Below are positions 25,868 through 34,230 of a stretch of DNA of 52,140 bases, piece by piece. Location: contig NZ_JARANV010000028.1 in assembly GCF_029889845.1 (NCBI RefSeq), forward strand, positions 1 to 52,140, read 5' to 3'. The position numbers and the translations under genes were made by a program. Position 1 is the first letter of the stretch, and every line of letters begins with the position of its first letter. This DNA comes from Halomonas sp. 25-S5. GTDB taxonomy: Bacteria; Pseudomonadota; Gammaproteobacteria; Pseudomonadales; Halomonadaceae. Below the pieces are notes generated by a model. That model was given only the letters and a program-made list of their open reading frames with translations, did no database searches and was not told the origin of the DNA.

Positions 25868-27472
25868 TCACACAGGCGGAAGGCCCAGCTCTTTCAGATA
25901 TTGGTTGTGCTTGGCTGAGGCCTCGGTAATGCGCTTTTCGACTTCGGACAATCGCGCATGGACGGAGGCCAGGTCGATTTCCGGCTCGGCTTCGGCGGTA
26001 CTAACGTAGCGGGAGAGATTGAGGTTGTAATCGTTCTTCTCGATCTCCTCGATCTCTACCCGACGGGCGTAGCGTTCTTCTTCCTTGCGATACTGGTAGG
26101 TATCAACAATCTTTTCGATATGCTCCGGCAAGAGCAGGTTTTGACGCTTGCCCTTCTCGAAATACTCGCTGGCGTTGATAAAGAGCACATCATCGGGCTT
26201 CTTGCATTTCTTCAGCACCAGAATGCAGACCGGGATGCCGGTGGAGAAGAACAGGTTGCTCGGCAGGCCGATGACGGTATCGATATGGCCGTCTTTTAGC
26301 AGCTTGGTGCGGATGCGGCTCTCCACGCCGCCCCGAAACAGCACCCCGTGGGGCAGGATGATCGCCATGGTGCCTTCGTCGCCGAGGAAGTGAAAGCCGT
26401 GCAGCAGGAAGGCGAAATCCGCGGCGGATTTGGGCGCCAGGCCATGGTTCTTGAACCGGAAGTCCTCGCCCAGCGCGTCATTGGGCTGCCAGCGGTAGCT
26501 GAAGGGCGGGTTGGCCACCACCGCATCGCACTGGAGTTTCCTGGCCGGGTTCATCTCGTTGAGTAGATCCCAGTCGTTGGTCAGGGAGTCGCCGTGGCGA
26601 ATCTCGAACTCACTGTCCTTGACCCCGTGCAGCAGCATATTCATGCGCGCCAGGTTGTAGGTGGTGATGTTCTTTTCCTGGCCGTAGATCTTGCCGACGC
26701 CGTGCGGCCCCATCTGGTTGCGCACATTGAGCAGCAGCGAGCCGGAGCCGCAGGCGAAGTCCAGCACATTGTTGAGCTTTTTCTTCTTGCCGGTGGCGGG
26801 GTCCTGACTGTCCAGGGTGACGATGCGCGAGAGGATGGTGGAGACGCTTTGCGGGGTGTAGAACTCCCCGGCCTTCTTGCCGGACCCGGCAGCGAACTGG
26901 CCAATCAGGTACTCATAGGCATCGCCCAGAATATCGCTGTCGGTGGAAAACTGCGCGATCCCCTCGGCGATCTTGGTGATGATGATGCAGAGCTTGTCGT
27001 TGCGCGCCTTGGGTGTCCGGCCCAGCTTTTCCGAGTTGAGGTTGATCTCGGAAAACAGCCCCTGGAAGGTGCTGGCGAAGGACTGGTTCTCGATGTAATT
27101 GAAGCCGCTCTCCAGGGTTTGCAGCAGCTCGGCATCCTGGGTACGGGCGCGCTCGTAGATGCTGCTCCACAGGTAATCCGGGTGGATGACATAGTGCATC
27201 TTGCGGCGCATCTGCCTTTCGAAGGCGGACACATCCCCGGCGTTGTCCGCGTACCAGACCGCCAACGGCGAGCGTCGGTCATTCTCAGCCAGTTGGGGAT
27301 AGTCCGCTCCCAGTTCCTTTTTCGCTGCCGCCTCGAAATTGTCGGAGAGGTAGCGCAGAAACAGAAACGACAGCATATAGTCGCGGAAGTCGTCGGCGTT
27401 CATCGCCCCGCGCAGATCGTCGGCGATGGCCCAGAGGGTCTTGCCCAGTTGGCTCAGTTGATCTTTTGTCAT
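25868..27472 (-). CDS. hsdM: Type I restriction-modification methyltransferase subunit HsdM
   Basis: HsdM uses S-adenosylmethionine to make N6-methyladenine at sites read by HsdS. The 534-residue product has the N-terminal helical domain (HsdM_N, LSQLGKTLWAIADDLRG...), GEFYTP (202-207), the SAM-binding DFACGSGS (238-245) and the catalytic NPPF (321-324). The start MTKDQLSQLG overlaps the stop of the preceding AlbA-type fragment by 4 bases. It is the last gene of the island operon, separated from hsdS by five inserted ORFs, whereas hsdM and hsdS are normally adjacent. GC is lower than in the flanks, which suggests transfer. Confidence 0.96.
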   Translation of the reverse strand: MTKDQLSQLGKTLWAIADDLRGAMNADDFRDYMLSFLFLRYLSDNFEAAAKKELGADYPQLAENDRRSPLAVWYADNAGDVSAFERQMRRKMHYVIHPDYLWSSIYERARTQDAELLQTLESGFNYIENQSFASTFQGLFSEINLNSEKLGRTPKARNDKLCIIITKIAEGIAQFSTDSDILGDAYEYLIGQFAAGSGKKAGEFYTPQSVSTILSRIVTLDSQDPATGKKKKLNNVLDFACGSGSLLLNVRNQMGPHGVGKIYGQEKNITTYNLARMNMLLHGVKDSEFEIRHGDSLTNDWDLLNEMNPARKLQCDAVVANPPFSYRWQPNDALGEDFRFKNHGLAPKSAADFAFLLHGFHFLGDEGTMAIILPHGVLFRGGVESRIRTKLLKDGHIDTVIGLPSNLFFSTGIPVCILVLKKCKKPDDVLFINASEYFEKGKRQNLLLPEHIEKIVDTYQYRKEEERYARRVEIEEIEKNDYNLNLSRYVSTAEAEPEIDLASVHARLSEVEKRITEASAKHNQYLKELGLPPV

Positions 27473-28011
27473 GGTCTTTCCTTTCCTTCTCTCAGCCATG
27501 CCTTGCCTTTACTCGTCAGCCGGTATTTCTGAAGGCGGCTACGGGGTTTGTCGGGGATCGTCATTTCGATAAAACCCTCATCCAGCGCTGGTCGCAGGTA
27601 GGCTTCGCGGAAGTGATCTTCATGTTTTAACGCCAGAACCGACTGGATTTCCGTGCGTTTCATTTCGCCTTTCATCACACCCAGCAACTTTATGACTTCC
27701 CCGGCGACTTCCCCGGTGACTTCCCCGGTGACTTCGGGGGTAACTTCCCCAGCAAACCCCTCATGCACCGGCAGGCGGATCAAAAACGAACTGCGCTCGT
27801 CGCCACTTTCAAAGCGTGGCTTGGGTGAACTGTTGGCTTGCATCACCCGCAACACCTTGGGTATGCCGGTGGAGCGGCCTTCGGTGAGGTCCAGTTCTTT
27901 CAGAAACTCCCCGATACGGCGGTTGCGGTAGCGGCGGCTGACGGCGCGGCCTGCTTGCAGGTCTTCCATGCGGATGGAGCGATCCGGCCTGGGGAAGCTG
28001 AGCATCGGCAT
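27469..28011 (-). pseudogene. C-terminal fragment of an AlbA_2/AAA_4-type ATP-binding protein
   Basis: The reading frame (about 180 residues from MPMLSFPRPD) matches the C-terminal part of the AlbA_2-AAA_4 family of putative regulators. DRSIRMEDLQAGRAVSRRYRNRRIGEFLKELDL is the typical motif after the ATP-binding domain. A low-complexity linker follows (GEVTPEVTGEVTGEVAGEV, from 12-bp repeats), then a winged-helix region (RLQKYRLTSKGKAWL). The matching N-terminus lies at 28743-28943, and the middle of the protein is absent. The fragment begins next to the 58-residue gene and ends overlapping hsdM by 4 bases, so it could still be translated and couple hsdM. Confidence 0.75.
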
Positions 28012-28015
28012 TCCC

Positions 28016-28192
28016 TTACCGCTTCTGAACTGGAGCATCATCACCTACAACAACGGGTTGGCCGTTCTGCCAAATCACAGCGTATTGACCCAGCCGCCGC
28101 TTTTTTTCCAACGCTTCGGCCACGGATTGGCGCAGAGATTGCAGCATCAATTGCCCTGCCTGTGAAACAGGCTTATCTTTGGCTTCATTCAT
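28016..28192 (-). CDS. 58-residue protein coupled to the zeta-like kinase, possible antitoxin
   Basis: It begins at an ATG that overlaps the kinase stop by 4 bases (ATGA). It encodes [20 protein letters not shown] and continues [20 protein letters not shown] to a hydrophilic end (DDAPVQKR). The middle is a predicted amphipathic helix followed by a short beta-like stretch ([13 protein letters not shown]). Size, coupling and position downstream of a P-loop toxin-like gene suggest an antitoxin or partner. I do not recognise a named family. Confidence 0.6.
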   Translation of the reverse strand: MNEAKDKPVSQAGQLMLQSLRQSVAEALEKKRRLGQYAVIWQNGQPVVVGDDAPVQKR

Positions 28193-28761
28193 TGTTCGGC
28201 TCCGTTAAGTAACACATCGTAGCAGCTTTGGTCGATAACTTTACGGCCTGCACCCTGCTGCTCGAAAACCAGTGTTGGCTCTCCACCATCATTCATGAAA
28301 CAAATACAACAATCCACACGATGGCTGAACAGATTTAGTAGATTATATAAACTGCGTGGATATCTACGCTCAATGTCGCTGAGGGGGATATTGTGGCCAC
28401 CATGCGCTACCCGCTCCGCCACGCGCATCCTGGACATTTCCACATCGGGAAGCGCCAGATAAACAAGGTCAACTCGCCAGCCGTCTTTTCTCAGACGCTC
28501 AATCAATCGCAAATAGCTCCGACCAGCCAGAGTTGTTTCGAAAGCAAAATCTTCTCCCGCACTGATATGCTCTTCGATCTCTCGAAGAAAAATTTTACTG
28601 GCCGCCAAAAGCTCCTTCTCCGGCGCCAAGGGCGACAGTCCGGCCGCAATCAGGTCGGCATTGATAAAGTTTCTACAGCCTGCAAACTTTGGCAGATAGC
28701 CCAAAGCAAAGGTGGTTTTACCCGAACCATTTGGCCCGGCAATTATCCAGCACGTTGGCAT
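28189..28761 (-). CDS. Zeta-toxin-like P-loop kinase
   Basis: The 190-residue product has Walker A GPNGSGKT (9-16), followed by [14 protein letters not shown] and [31 protein letters not shown], the layout of zeta-toxin/AAA_33 kinases. Classical zeta toxins phosphorylate UDP-N-acetylglucosamine; distant relatives act on other small molecules, so the substrate is open. AAAGGAG lies 8 bases before the ATG. The gene starts inside the end of an AlbA_2 N-terminal fragment and is followed by a coupled 58-residue gene. The pair appears to have replaced the middle of the AlbA_2 gene. Lower GC than the chromosome supports foreign origin. Confidence 0.85.
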   Translation of the reverse strand: MPTCWIIAGPNGSGKTTFALGYLPKFAGCRNFINADLIAAGLSPLAPEKELLAASKIFLREIEEHISAGEDFAFETTLAGRSYLRLIERLRKDGWRVDLVYLALPDVEMSRMRVAERVAHGGHNIPLSDIERRYPRSLYNLLNLFSHRVDCCICFMNDGGEPTLVFEQQGAGRKVIDQSCYDVLLNGAEQ

Positions 28762-28943
28762 CGCCTTAACTCCTTTGGATCCTTGAACACATAACCGCCC
28801 TCTTGATAGTGAACGTCATTGGTGAAGGCGCAAATGCTGTGCAGCACCGCCTCCGGATTCCAGCCCGCCTTGTATTCCACTCGTTCACTCTCGATGGTGC
28901 GGTGGTGGAGCAGGGAGTCGAGGTTGATGGGAAATTTATACAT
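28743..28943 (-). pseudogene. N-terminal fragment of an AlbA_2/AAA_4-type protein
   Basis: The 66-codon frame starts MYKFPINLDSLLHHRTIESE, and [22 protein letters not shown] follows. That is the typical start of AlbA_2-domain proteins, where the next expected motif is a glycine-rich GGGYIVIGV. Here the frame reads [15 protein letters not shown] and stops inside the kinase gene. The break point is therefore near 28780. Together with 27469-28011 it represents one interrupted gene. AGGA precedes the ATG, and the start lies 9 bases after the SIR2 gene stop. Confidence 0.75.
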
Positions 28944-28952
28944 AGAATCCTA

Positions 28953-31900
28953 CTAATCAAACCAAGGAGTCCGAATTTCTGCAAACTCGTCAGGTGCAAG
29001 AGCCAGCTCTTTCCATTTCTCAATAACTTCTGGAACGGAGGTTCCTTTGGATTCGTAATATTTCAAAAGCGCTGCCGACAAAATGGATGATACTCGGCGA
29101 ACCTCTAACCTCTCGTCGAAGTTAAGGAATTGGCTATCACTATCATATGCTGATTCGGCCAGCAATCGATCAAGTCGCCTTTGGGTGGCCACCTCCAAGC
29201 TGTGATCGAAGATAGTTGGTGATTCTTTCAAAATTCGGACGATAATCCACAGCGCCGAGATTATGGTATGAGCTGGACACCACGTGAGGTATTGGCTAAG
29301 CATTGATGCTGGATCAGGTTCTACAGAACTTGCAACAGCATTGTTGCCATCCAGAATAATTCTAGCAATTGCCCTGAGACCATCTCTTTGGATAAGATAC
29401 TGATTAGAAATCAATGCTTCGTTGATACGGTTATAAACGTCACCCTTCTGATCAGGGTATATGTGAAGAGACGCCGCTTCAGCTTTAAGGCCAGGCAATC
29501 CATACTCCCGGACTTCCTTAAGGAGTCGACTGAGGGATGTTTCAATTTCGTCAGGTGAATCTGTGCTGAGCTTGGGGCATACGACCTCAGCGAGCAGTTC
29601 GAGCATACGGGAAAATCTTGCCAGAAACTCCTCTGGTATGGATGAAAGAAGACCAGCAGGTTCGTTTTCCTTTTCGTTCAACCTGTTCTTGTCAGCGTCC
29701 CACCATTCGAGCAGGCGTTGCAAGATCTCGGCGGCATCTTCCGCTGTCCAGATGCTTTCCCCATCATTGTTGGCTCCGATAATTTCGTGCACGATGGAGA
29801 TATCCCCACCAGTCATTCTGACACCCGTCCCCGGCTCATCTCGCTGTATCGGGAAAGGTGTACTTTTGACATAGCTTTTGAAAAGGCAGGTAGGGTCAAC
29901 ACCTTTGGGATAGGGAAATCTCAGAAACGCAAATTTGTAAAAATCGGTACCATCAGGCAGGCCGTACTGGTCAGTTACGCGCCAGATAGCTTCTGCGAGG
30001 TTCTTGCTCTGGCTTTCGTCGAGCAGCTGTAACGTGTGCAGTGTTACCAGGGATGTTATCGCCCACCGCCGTCGATCTGAGTTATCCAACGCTGCTTGCC
30101 GGAACAACTGGTCTACCAATTCAGGCTGAATTGCCACGGCTGGGGCACATTCGGGCTTCTGATTAAGTTCGAGCAGCAGGAAGGGGTTCAGGAACTCATC
30201 TTTAACGAGTAGATTCAAATCTTCAGGGTAAGGAATTTCCAGTAAGTCCGGTATCAGACTATATTGCTCCACTTCGGTCATAGAGCTTATGAGCCGATTA
30301 AGTAGGTTTTTCACATTCCGGTAATTGGTCTTATCGGGTGACGCATAGATTCCGGTAACAAATTCAAGAACGCGGCGCTTCGTTTCGCCAGAACATTTGC
30401 AGCAAAGTCTAGAGATGACTTCCGGCAGAAACTGGGCGAGGCGCACACCGTAACTGTCATTTCGGAAAGCACTGCCCGCGTGGATTTCATCGCGGCATTT
30501 GTTAAGCGTATCCAGGTAGTTTTGAATGAGTTGATCGGCTTCATTGGCAGTGAATCTGTATACGGACTCGCGGCTGAATAGGCTATCAACGGCCTTCGCA
30601 TCTCCAAGTCTGGCGAGGGTCGCAATCGCCCAAAATGAGGAAAATTTCGAAATGCGTTGCAGGCTTGCCAAGGCCGTTTTTGTCGCCATAGTATAGTTGC
30701 CAACCCGATATGGTAAGCCAACCTCTTCACAGAATCGAAGAAATGAATAGGCGTTTATTATCTCCTGATCCACTCCGAGAAAATGGGATGTCCTGGAGAC
30801 TCGGCCGATATCAAATTCACGTTTCTCCGTGAGACTTTTTCGCTGAACAGACGGCCTATCCAGCTTTAGTTCGTACAACTTTAGCTCGTTCCACGGATCA
30901 CAGCGGAACGCTTTTAGTTCATCCCAACGGGCATTTTGTTGCTGTAGTTCATTCCTTCGCTGATTATTCCTAACCCTTCTAAGGCGCTGATCCCACTCTG
31001 GCTTTCTACTAACTTGCTCGCGATTAGCATACAGGTCAATCCAATCCTGCTCAAAGCTAGTGAAATTTTCTGACGATTTGACGGTGATGCTTGATTGCCG
31101 CTCTGATTCAGACCACTTTTCTCTTTGGCTCCACTCGTTAGCGAGATCCTCCCTTATTAGCTGTTCCTCTTCATAGGTAGTAATGTTCTCCGCACCCCAT
31201 CTACTGGCGTCTTTAACATGACGAAAGAGAAGCATCTGATACGATTCTTCGGAAACCGATAAATAGCCTGTTGAAGTATCTTGGTCATCACTCTTTTTGC
31301 GAGACTCAACCAGCGCCCAGAGAATCTGCTCATCTGTATCATTAATTTCGCCAATTTCAGCAAGACAGGCAGCACGCTTTGTCATCCAGTAGGGTTGCGC
31401 TTCGTTGGGCCGCCAATTTTCAAGCCGATGTTTAGCGTTGGGCAGATCCAGGGTAAAAAGGCTGAACAGAAAGCCTTCGTAATTCAGAAATTCCTTTTGT
31501 TCCGCCGAAAAATGGTCGGAAAGAGTCCTGAGCCGGATTTCTGATTCCTTCCATTTATCGAGATGTCCCTCTTCGCGATAGAAGCGCAGCATCGCCACCG
31601 CGATGCCCAGCCACGCCTGCCGGAGGTCATTCCATGGCAGATCTTGGAATTTATTATCTCCTGGGTGGAACTGGCAGTTTGTAGGCGGATTTTCGTTTTG
31701 AAATGGCCAGTACTTTGCGAGGATTTTCTCGCAGAACTCTGCGATATTGTCGAAAACCGGCAGCAAACAACGTTCAAGCCGCCAGATCAACTCGAAGGCG
31801 TATTGAATATCCAACCCAGGAGGTGTCTCCGTGTCTGGAAGGTAGTTTACCCATGTGTCCGTGTACACCCATAAGGTCTCACGGTTACTATGTGGCAGGA

Positions 31901-32885
31901 TCAGCCAGCCGGGGTAGACCTGCCGCTGCCGCTGCCATTCATCAGTAACCTTCTGAATCTCTTGGATACGATCCGCACCGTGGGTAGGATGCATTGCTTT
32001 GGGGTTGTACGGCCAGTCGAGGGCATCCGGCTTTTTCGCCCGAATGTACTTGAAAAACCGACTCAACACTTTTCTGTGGTCGTGCTTCTCGATTCCGTCA
32101 CAACACGAAAGGTCAACGACAATAATTCCGCGCTGCGCCAGAAGTTGCAACCTAGCGGCCGAAAGGTCGAATACCCCGACCAGATAGATTTTCTGAGTCT
32201 TGTCCCTGCCGAGATTGTCGCGAATCCAGCCAATCCACTGAAGAAAATTGGGGTCGTCCCCGGAGAAACCAATCAGACAGAAGGTATTCTCAAGGAGCGC
32301 CTGTTGAACGGTATTCACGAAAGGGGCGTAGTCGTGTGGATAGCGCCGATAATCCTCTTCGGTGATGATAAAGGGTCGCTCCGAAGGGAAGCTGCCATGG
32401 AGCTTCACAATTCTGGGCTTGATGGCGTAAGGGAGATCCTCTTTGTTGACCACCGGCTCATATCGCCGGGTCACGACCTTGGCGCTGGCCCGTTCAAGCA
32501 AGGTATCGTAATTGGTGGTGAACACATCCACCCACGGTAGCTCAAGCAACTCGACATGGAGGCCGGATGGTTCGATATTCAGGTCCGAGATGTTGGAGCG
32601 CAGCAAGTTCTCCAGCGCGGGCCGACCGATGGCCACTTGCACCTCCTCAGCCAACCGCAGGACATTCAGATACTTTTGTTTGGCTGGATCTGCCTTAACG
32701 CCATGCGCCCTTTGATAAAGAAGTTCGCCTAGCTGGTTCCAATCGGGAAACCCATTCCCAGCGTTCTTGCTGAAACCCGCGCCGACCATCACAGCGGCTC
32801 GCTCGGCCCATAAATGTTCTGCAATTTCGTTTAAATAGGGTCGGATGGAATCCGGCACATCAACTTCGTTCTCAATATCGTTCAT
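28953..32885 (-). CDS. Large SIR2-domain protein, putative anti-phage NADase (DSR-like)
   Basis: The 1310-residue product has an N-terminal SIR2-like NAD-binding domain (about 25-290). VGAGFSKNAG (GAGFS 35-39), TTNYDTLLE (N125), KLHGS (H163) and LIGFSGDDPNF (204-214) are the sirtuin catalytic and NAD-binding motifs. The roughly 1000-residue C-terminal part is mostly helical and unrecognised. This architecture resembles the defense-associated sirtuins DSR1/DSR2, which deplete NAD+ when they sense phage proteins. It lies inside a type I restriction operon, between hsdS and hsdM. Its ATG overlaps a 28-codon ORF that in turn overlaps hsdS. A TTG three codons earlier is an alternative start. The gene is clearly AT-richer than the chromosome. 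Confidence 0.85.
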   Translation of the reverse strand: MNDIENEVDVPDSIRPYLNEIAEHLWAERAAVMVGAGFSKNAGNGFPDWNQLGELLYQRAHGVKADPAKQKYLNVLRLAEEVQVAIGRPALENLLRSNISDLNIEPSGLHVELLELPWVDVFTTNYDTLLERASAKVVTRRYEPVVNKEDLPYAIKPRIVKLHGSFPSERPFIITEEDYRRYPHDYAPFVNTVQQALLENTFCLIGFSGDDPNFLQWIGWIRDNLGRDKTQKIYLVGVFDLSAARLQLLAQRGIIVVDLSCCDGIEKHDHRKVLSRFFKYIRAKKPDALDWPYNPKAMHPTHGADRIQEIQKVTDEWQRQRQVYPGWLILPHSNRETLWVYTDTWVNYLPDTETPPGLDIQYAFELIWRLERCLLPVFDNIAEFCEKILAKYWPFQNENPPTNCQFHPGDNKFQDLPWNDLRQAWLGIAVAMLRFYREEGHLDKWKESEIRLRTLSDHFSAEQKEFLNYEGFLFSLFTLDLPNAKHRLENWRPNEAQPYWMTKRAACLAEIGEINDTDEQILWALVESRKKSDDQDTSTGYLSVSEESYQMLLFRHVKDASRWGAENITTYEEEQLIREDLANEWSQREKWSESERQSSITVKSSENFTSFEQDWIDLYANREQVSRKPEWDQRLRRVRNNQRRNELQQQNARWDELKAFRCDPWNELKLYELKLDRPSVQRKSLTEKREFDIGRVSRTSHFLGVDQEIINAYSFLRFCEEVGLPYRVGNYTMATKTALASLQRISKFSSFWAIATLARLGDAKAVDSLFSRESVYRFTANEADQLIQNYLDTLNKCRDEIHAGSAFRNDSYGVRLAQFLPEVISRLCCKCSGETKRRVLEFVTGIYASPDKTNYRNVKNLLNRLISSMTEVEQYSLIPDLLEIPYPEDLNLLVKDEFLNPFLLLELNQKPECAPAVAIQPELVDQLFRQAALDNSDRRRWAITSLVTLHTLQLLDESQSKNLAEAIWRVTDQYGLPDGTDFYKFAFLRFPYPKGVDPTCLFKSYVKSTPFPIQRDEPGTGVRMTGGDISIVHEIIGANNDGESIWTAEDAAEILQRLLEWWDADKNRLNEKENEPAGLLSSIPEEFLARFSRMLELLAEVVCPKLSTDSPDEIETSLSRLLKEVREYGLPGLKAEAASLHIYPDQKGDVYNRINEALISNQYLIQRDGLRAIARIILDGNNAVASSVEPDPASMLSQYLTWCPAHTIISALWIIVRILKESPTIFDHSLEVATQRRLDRLLAESAYDSDSQFLNFDERLEVRRVSSILSAALLKYYESKGTSVPEVIEKWKELALAPDEFAEIRTPWFD

Positions 32886-32968
32886 GTGACACAAATCTGC
32901 TGGAAGCTTCTTATCGAAGAAGGCGTTTTCAAGATAATCTGCAGCAGGATATCTGGAGTATTTTTCAT
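32882..32968 (-). CDS. 28-codon ORF linking hsdS and the SIR2 gene
   Basis: Its ATG overlaps the hsdS stop (TGATG) and its TGA overlaps the SIR2 ATG (ATGA). It encodes MKNTPDILLQIILKTPSSIR and ends SFQQICVT. Both junctions are tight, so ribosomes leaving hsdS could translate it and deliver translation to the SIR2 gene, which has no good Shine-Dalgarno site of its own. It may be a coupling leader, a truncated gene end, or a small regulator. No family is recognised. Confidence 0.45.
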   Translation of the reverse strand: MKNTPDILLQIILKTPSSIRSFQQICVT

Positions 32969-34230
32969 CAACTCAAATCCTCTGGCGATGGAAAGAGCTG
33001 CTGCATCAGCCCTTTTTTGTGGGCCTTGAGGGCTTCGAGTTTGTCCGCCTGGGCGGCGATCAGCGAGTCGAGGGAGGAGAGGCAATCGGCAATGTTTTTC
33101 TGTTCACTTACACTTGGCGCGGCAATTACCATCGATTTAAAATAAAATAAACCAATGGTTTTAATAGTATTCCCCACTGCAATTGACTCCAGCTCGGGCT
33201 TAAGCCTCTGAAGCAGGTAATAGAAGAACCAGTTGTTTAACTTTGCATTATCACATCGCCATGCAATAAAGTGCTGACTTACCGCCATAGGTGTGTGTAA
33301 AACTGCGCTTTTCCCGACCCCCGCATCACGACTTAGAACAACAGTTTCGGCCGGATGCAAAACCGCTGAAGAATTTTGCAAACCTTCTTTAGATATCTCA
33401 TTCTTTGTTTTATATAAATAGCCTTTGTCTAGCTTATCTGAGTCCGCAAGGGAAACCCACTTTATACCGCCATTATAATAGCTTGGGTACTTCTTGTTCG
33501 GGGTATGCCCTGACCCCCTTATCGCCATATTCTCAAGCTCTTGATCAACCCACTCCCCTGCCTCCAAAAACCCGGGAAAGCGCAGGCGGGGGACGGTTTC
33601 GCCTTCGCGGGGCAAGAGCTGCTGCATCAGCCCTTTTTTATGGGTCTTCAGGGCGTCGATCTTGTCCGCCTGAGCGGCAATCAGCGCATCGAGAGACGAG
33701 AGAAAATCGGCGATTTTTTGTTGCTCATCAGGCACTGGGATCGCCAGATGCACCTTGGCTAGATCGGATGAATTTATCGCAGGATAGTTTGACCCTGTGC
33801 ATTTTGACAGTACTCTTGCAACAAAATCATCAGTATGAATGACTTGATACAAGAACCCTTCCGAACCAAAAGCCCTTAGTTGTGCGTAACCTGTCGAGGC
33901 TACATAATTCTCATCGTTATCAAACTCGAAAAATAGATTATTCTTCTGATAAGGCCGCACTATTTGAAATATGACATCTCCGTTTTTCAATATTCTTTGT
34001 GCTCTGCTTGGCGCCCCCTCTCGTGATATATTTTTCTTCTTTATTAGCTGCCCAGCTTCTACTGATTCCAAATCAATATAGACAAACGACTTCGGCAGCG
34101 TTGAGTTGGATGGGTTCACTTCACAAGCATCATCGAGTTCCCGAAAATCCCACTCCCCCGCATCTCGAAACTCGGGAAAGCGTAACCGGGGCACCAATGC
34201 CTGCTTCTCGGTCTTCATCGCCTTATTCAT
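32968..34230 (-). CDS. hsdS: Type I restriction enzyme specificity subunit HsdS
   Basis: HsdS reads the two halves of the target site for both methylation and cleavage. The 420-residue product has two target-recognition domains, each followed by a conserved helical spacer: IADFLSSLDALIAAQADKIDALKTHKKGLMQQL and a near-copy IADCLSSLDSLIAAQADKLEALKAHKKGLMQQL at the C-terminus. Each domain is introduced by RLRFP. The start overlaps hsdR by 8 bases; the ATG four codons later (MKTEKQALVPRLRFPEF) is also plausible. The target sequence cannot be predicted from the protein alone. Confidence 0.95.
   Translation of the reverse strand: MNKAMKTEKQALVPRLRFPEFRDAGEWDFRELDDACEVNPSNSTLPKSFVYIDLESVEAGQLIKKKNISREGAPSRAQRILKNGDVIFQIVRPYQKNNLFFEFDNDENYVASTGYAQLRAFGSEGFLYQVIHTDDFVARVLSKCTGSNYPAINSSDLAKVHLAIPVPDEQQKIADFLSSLDALIAAQADKIDALKTHKKGLMQQLLPREGETVPRLRFPGFLEAGEWVDQELENMAIRGSGHTPNKKYPSYYNGGIKWVSLADSDKLDKGYLYKTKNEISKEGLQNSSAVLHPAETVVLSRDAGVGKSAVLHTPMAVSQHFIAWRCDNAKLNNWFFYYLLQRLKPELESIAVGNTIKTIGLFYFKSMVIAAPSVSEQKNIADCLSSLDSLIAAQADKLEALKAHKKGLMQQLFPSPEDLS

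Noticed and set aside
27698..27760. Repeated TTCCCCGGTGAC units as a regulatory array
   Set aside because: They encode the GEV-type linker of the AlbA_2-like C-terminal fragment, a known low-complexity feature of such proteins.
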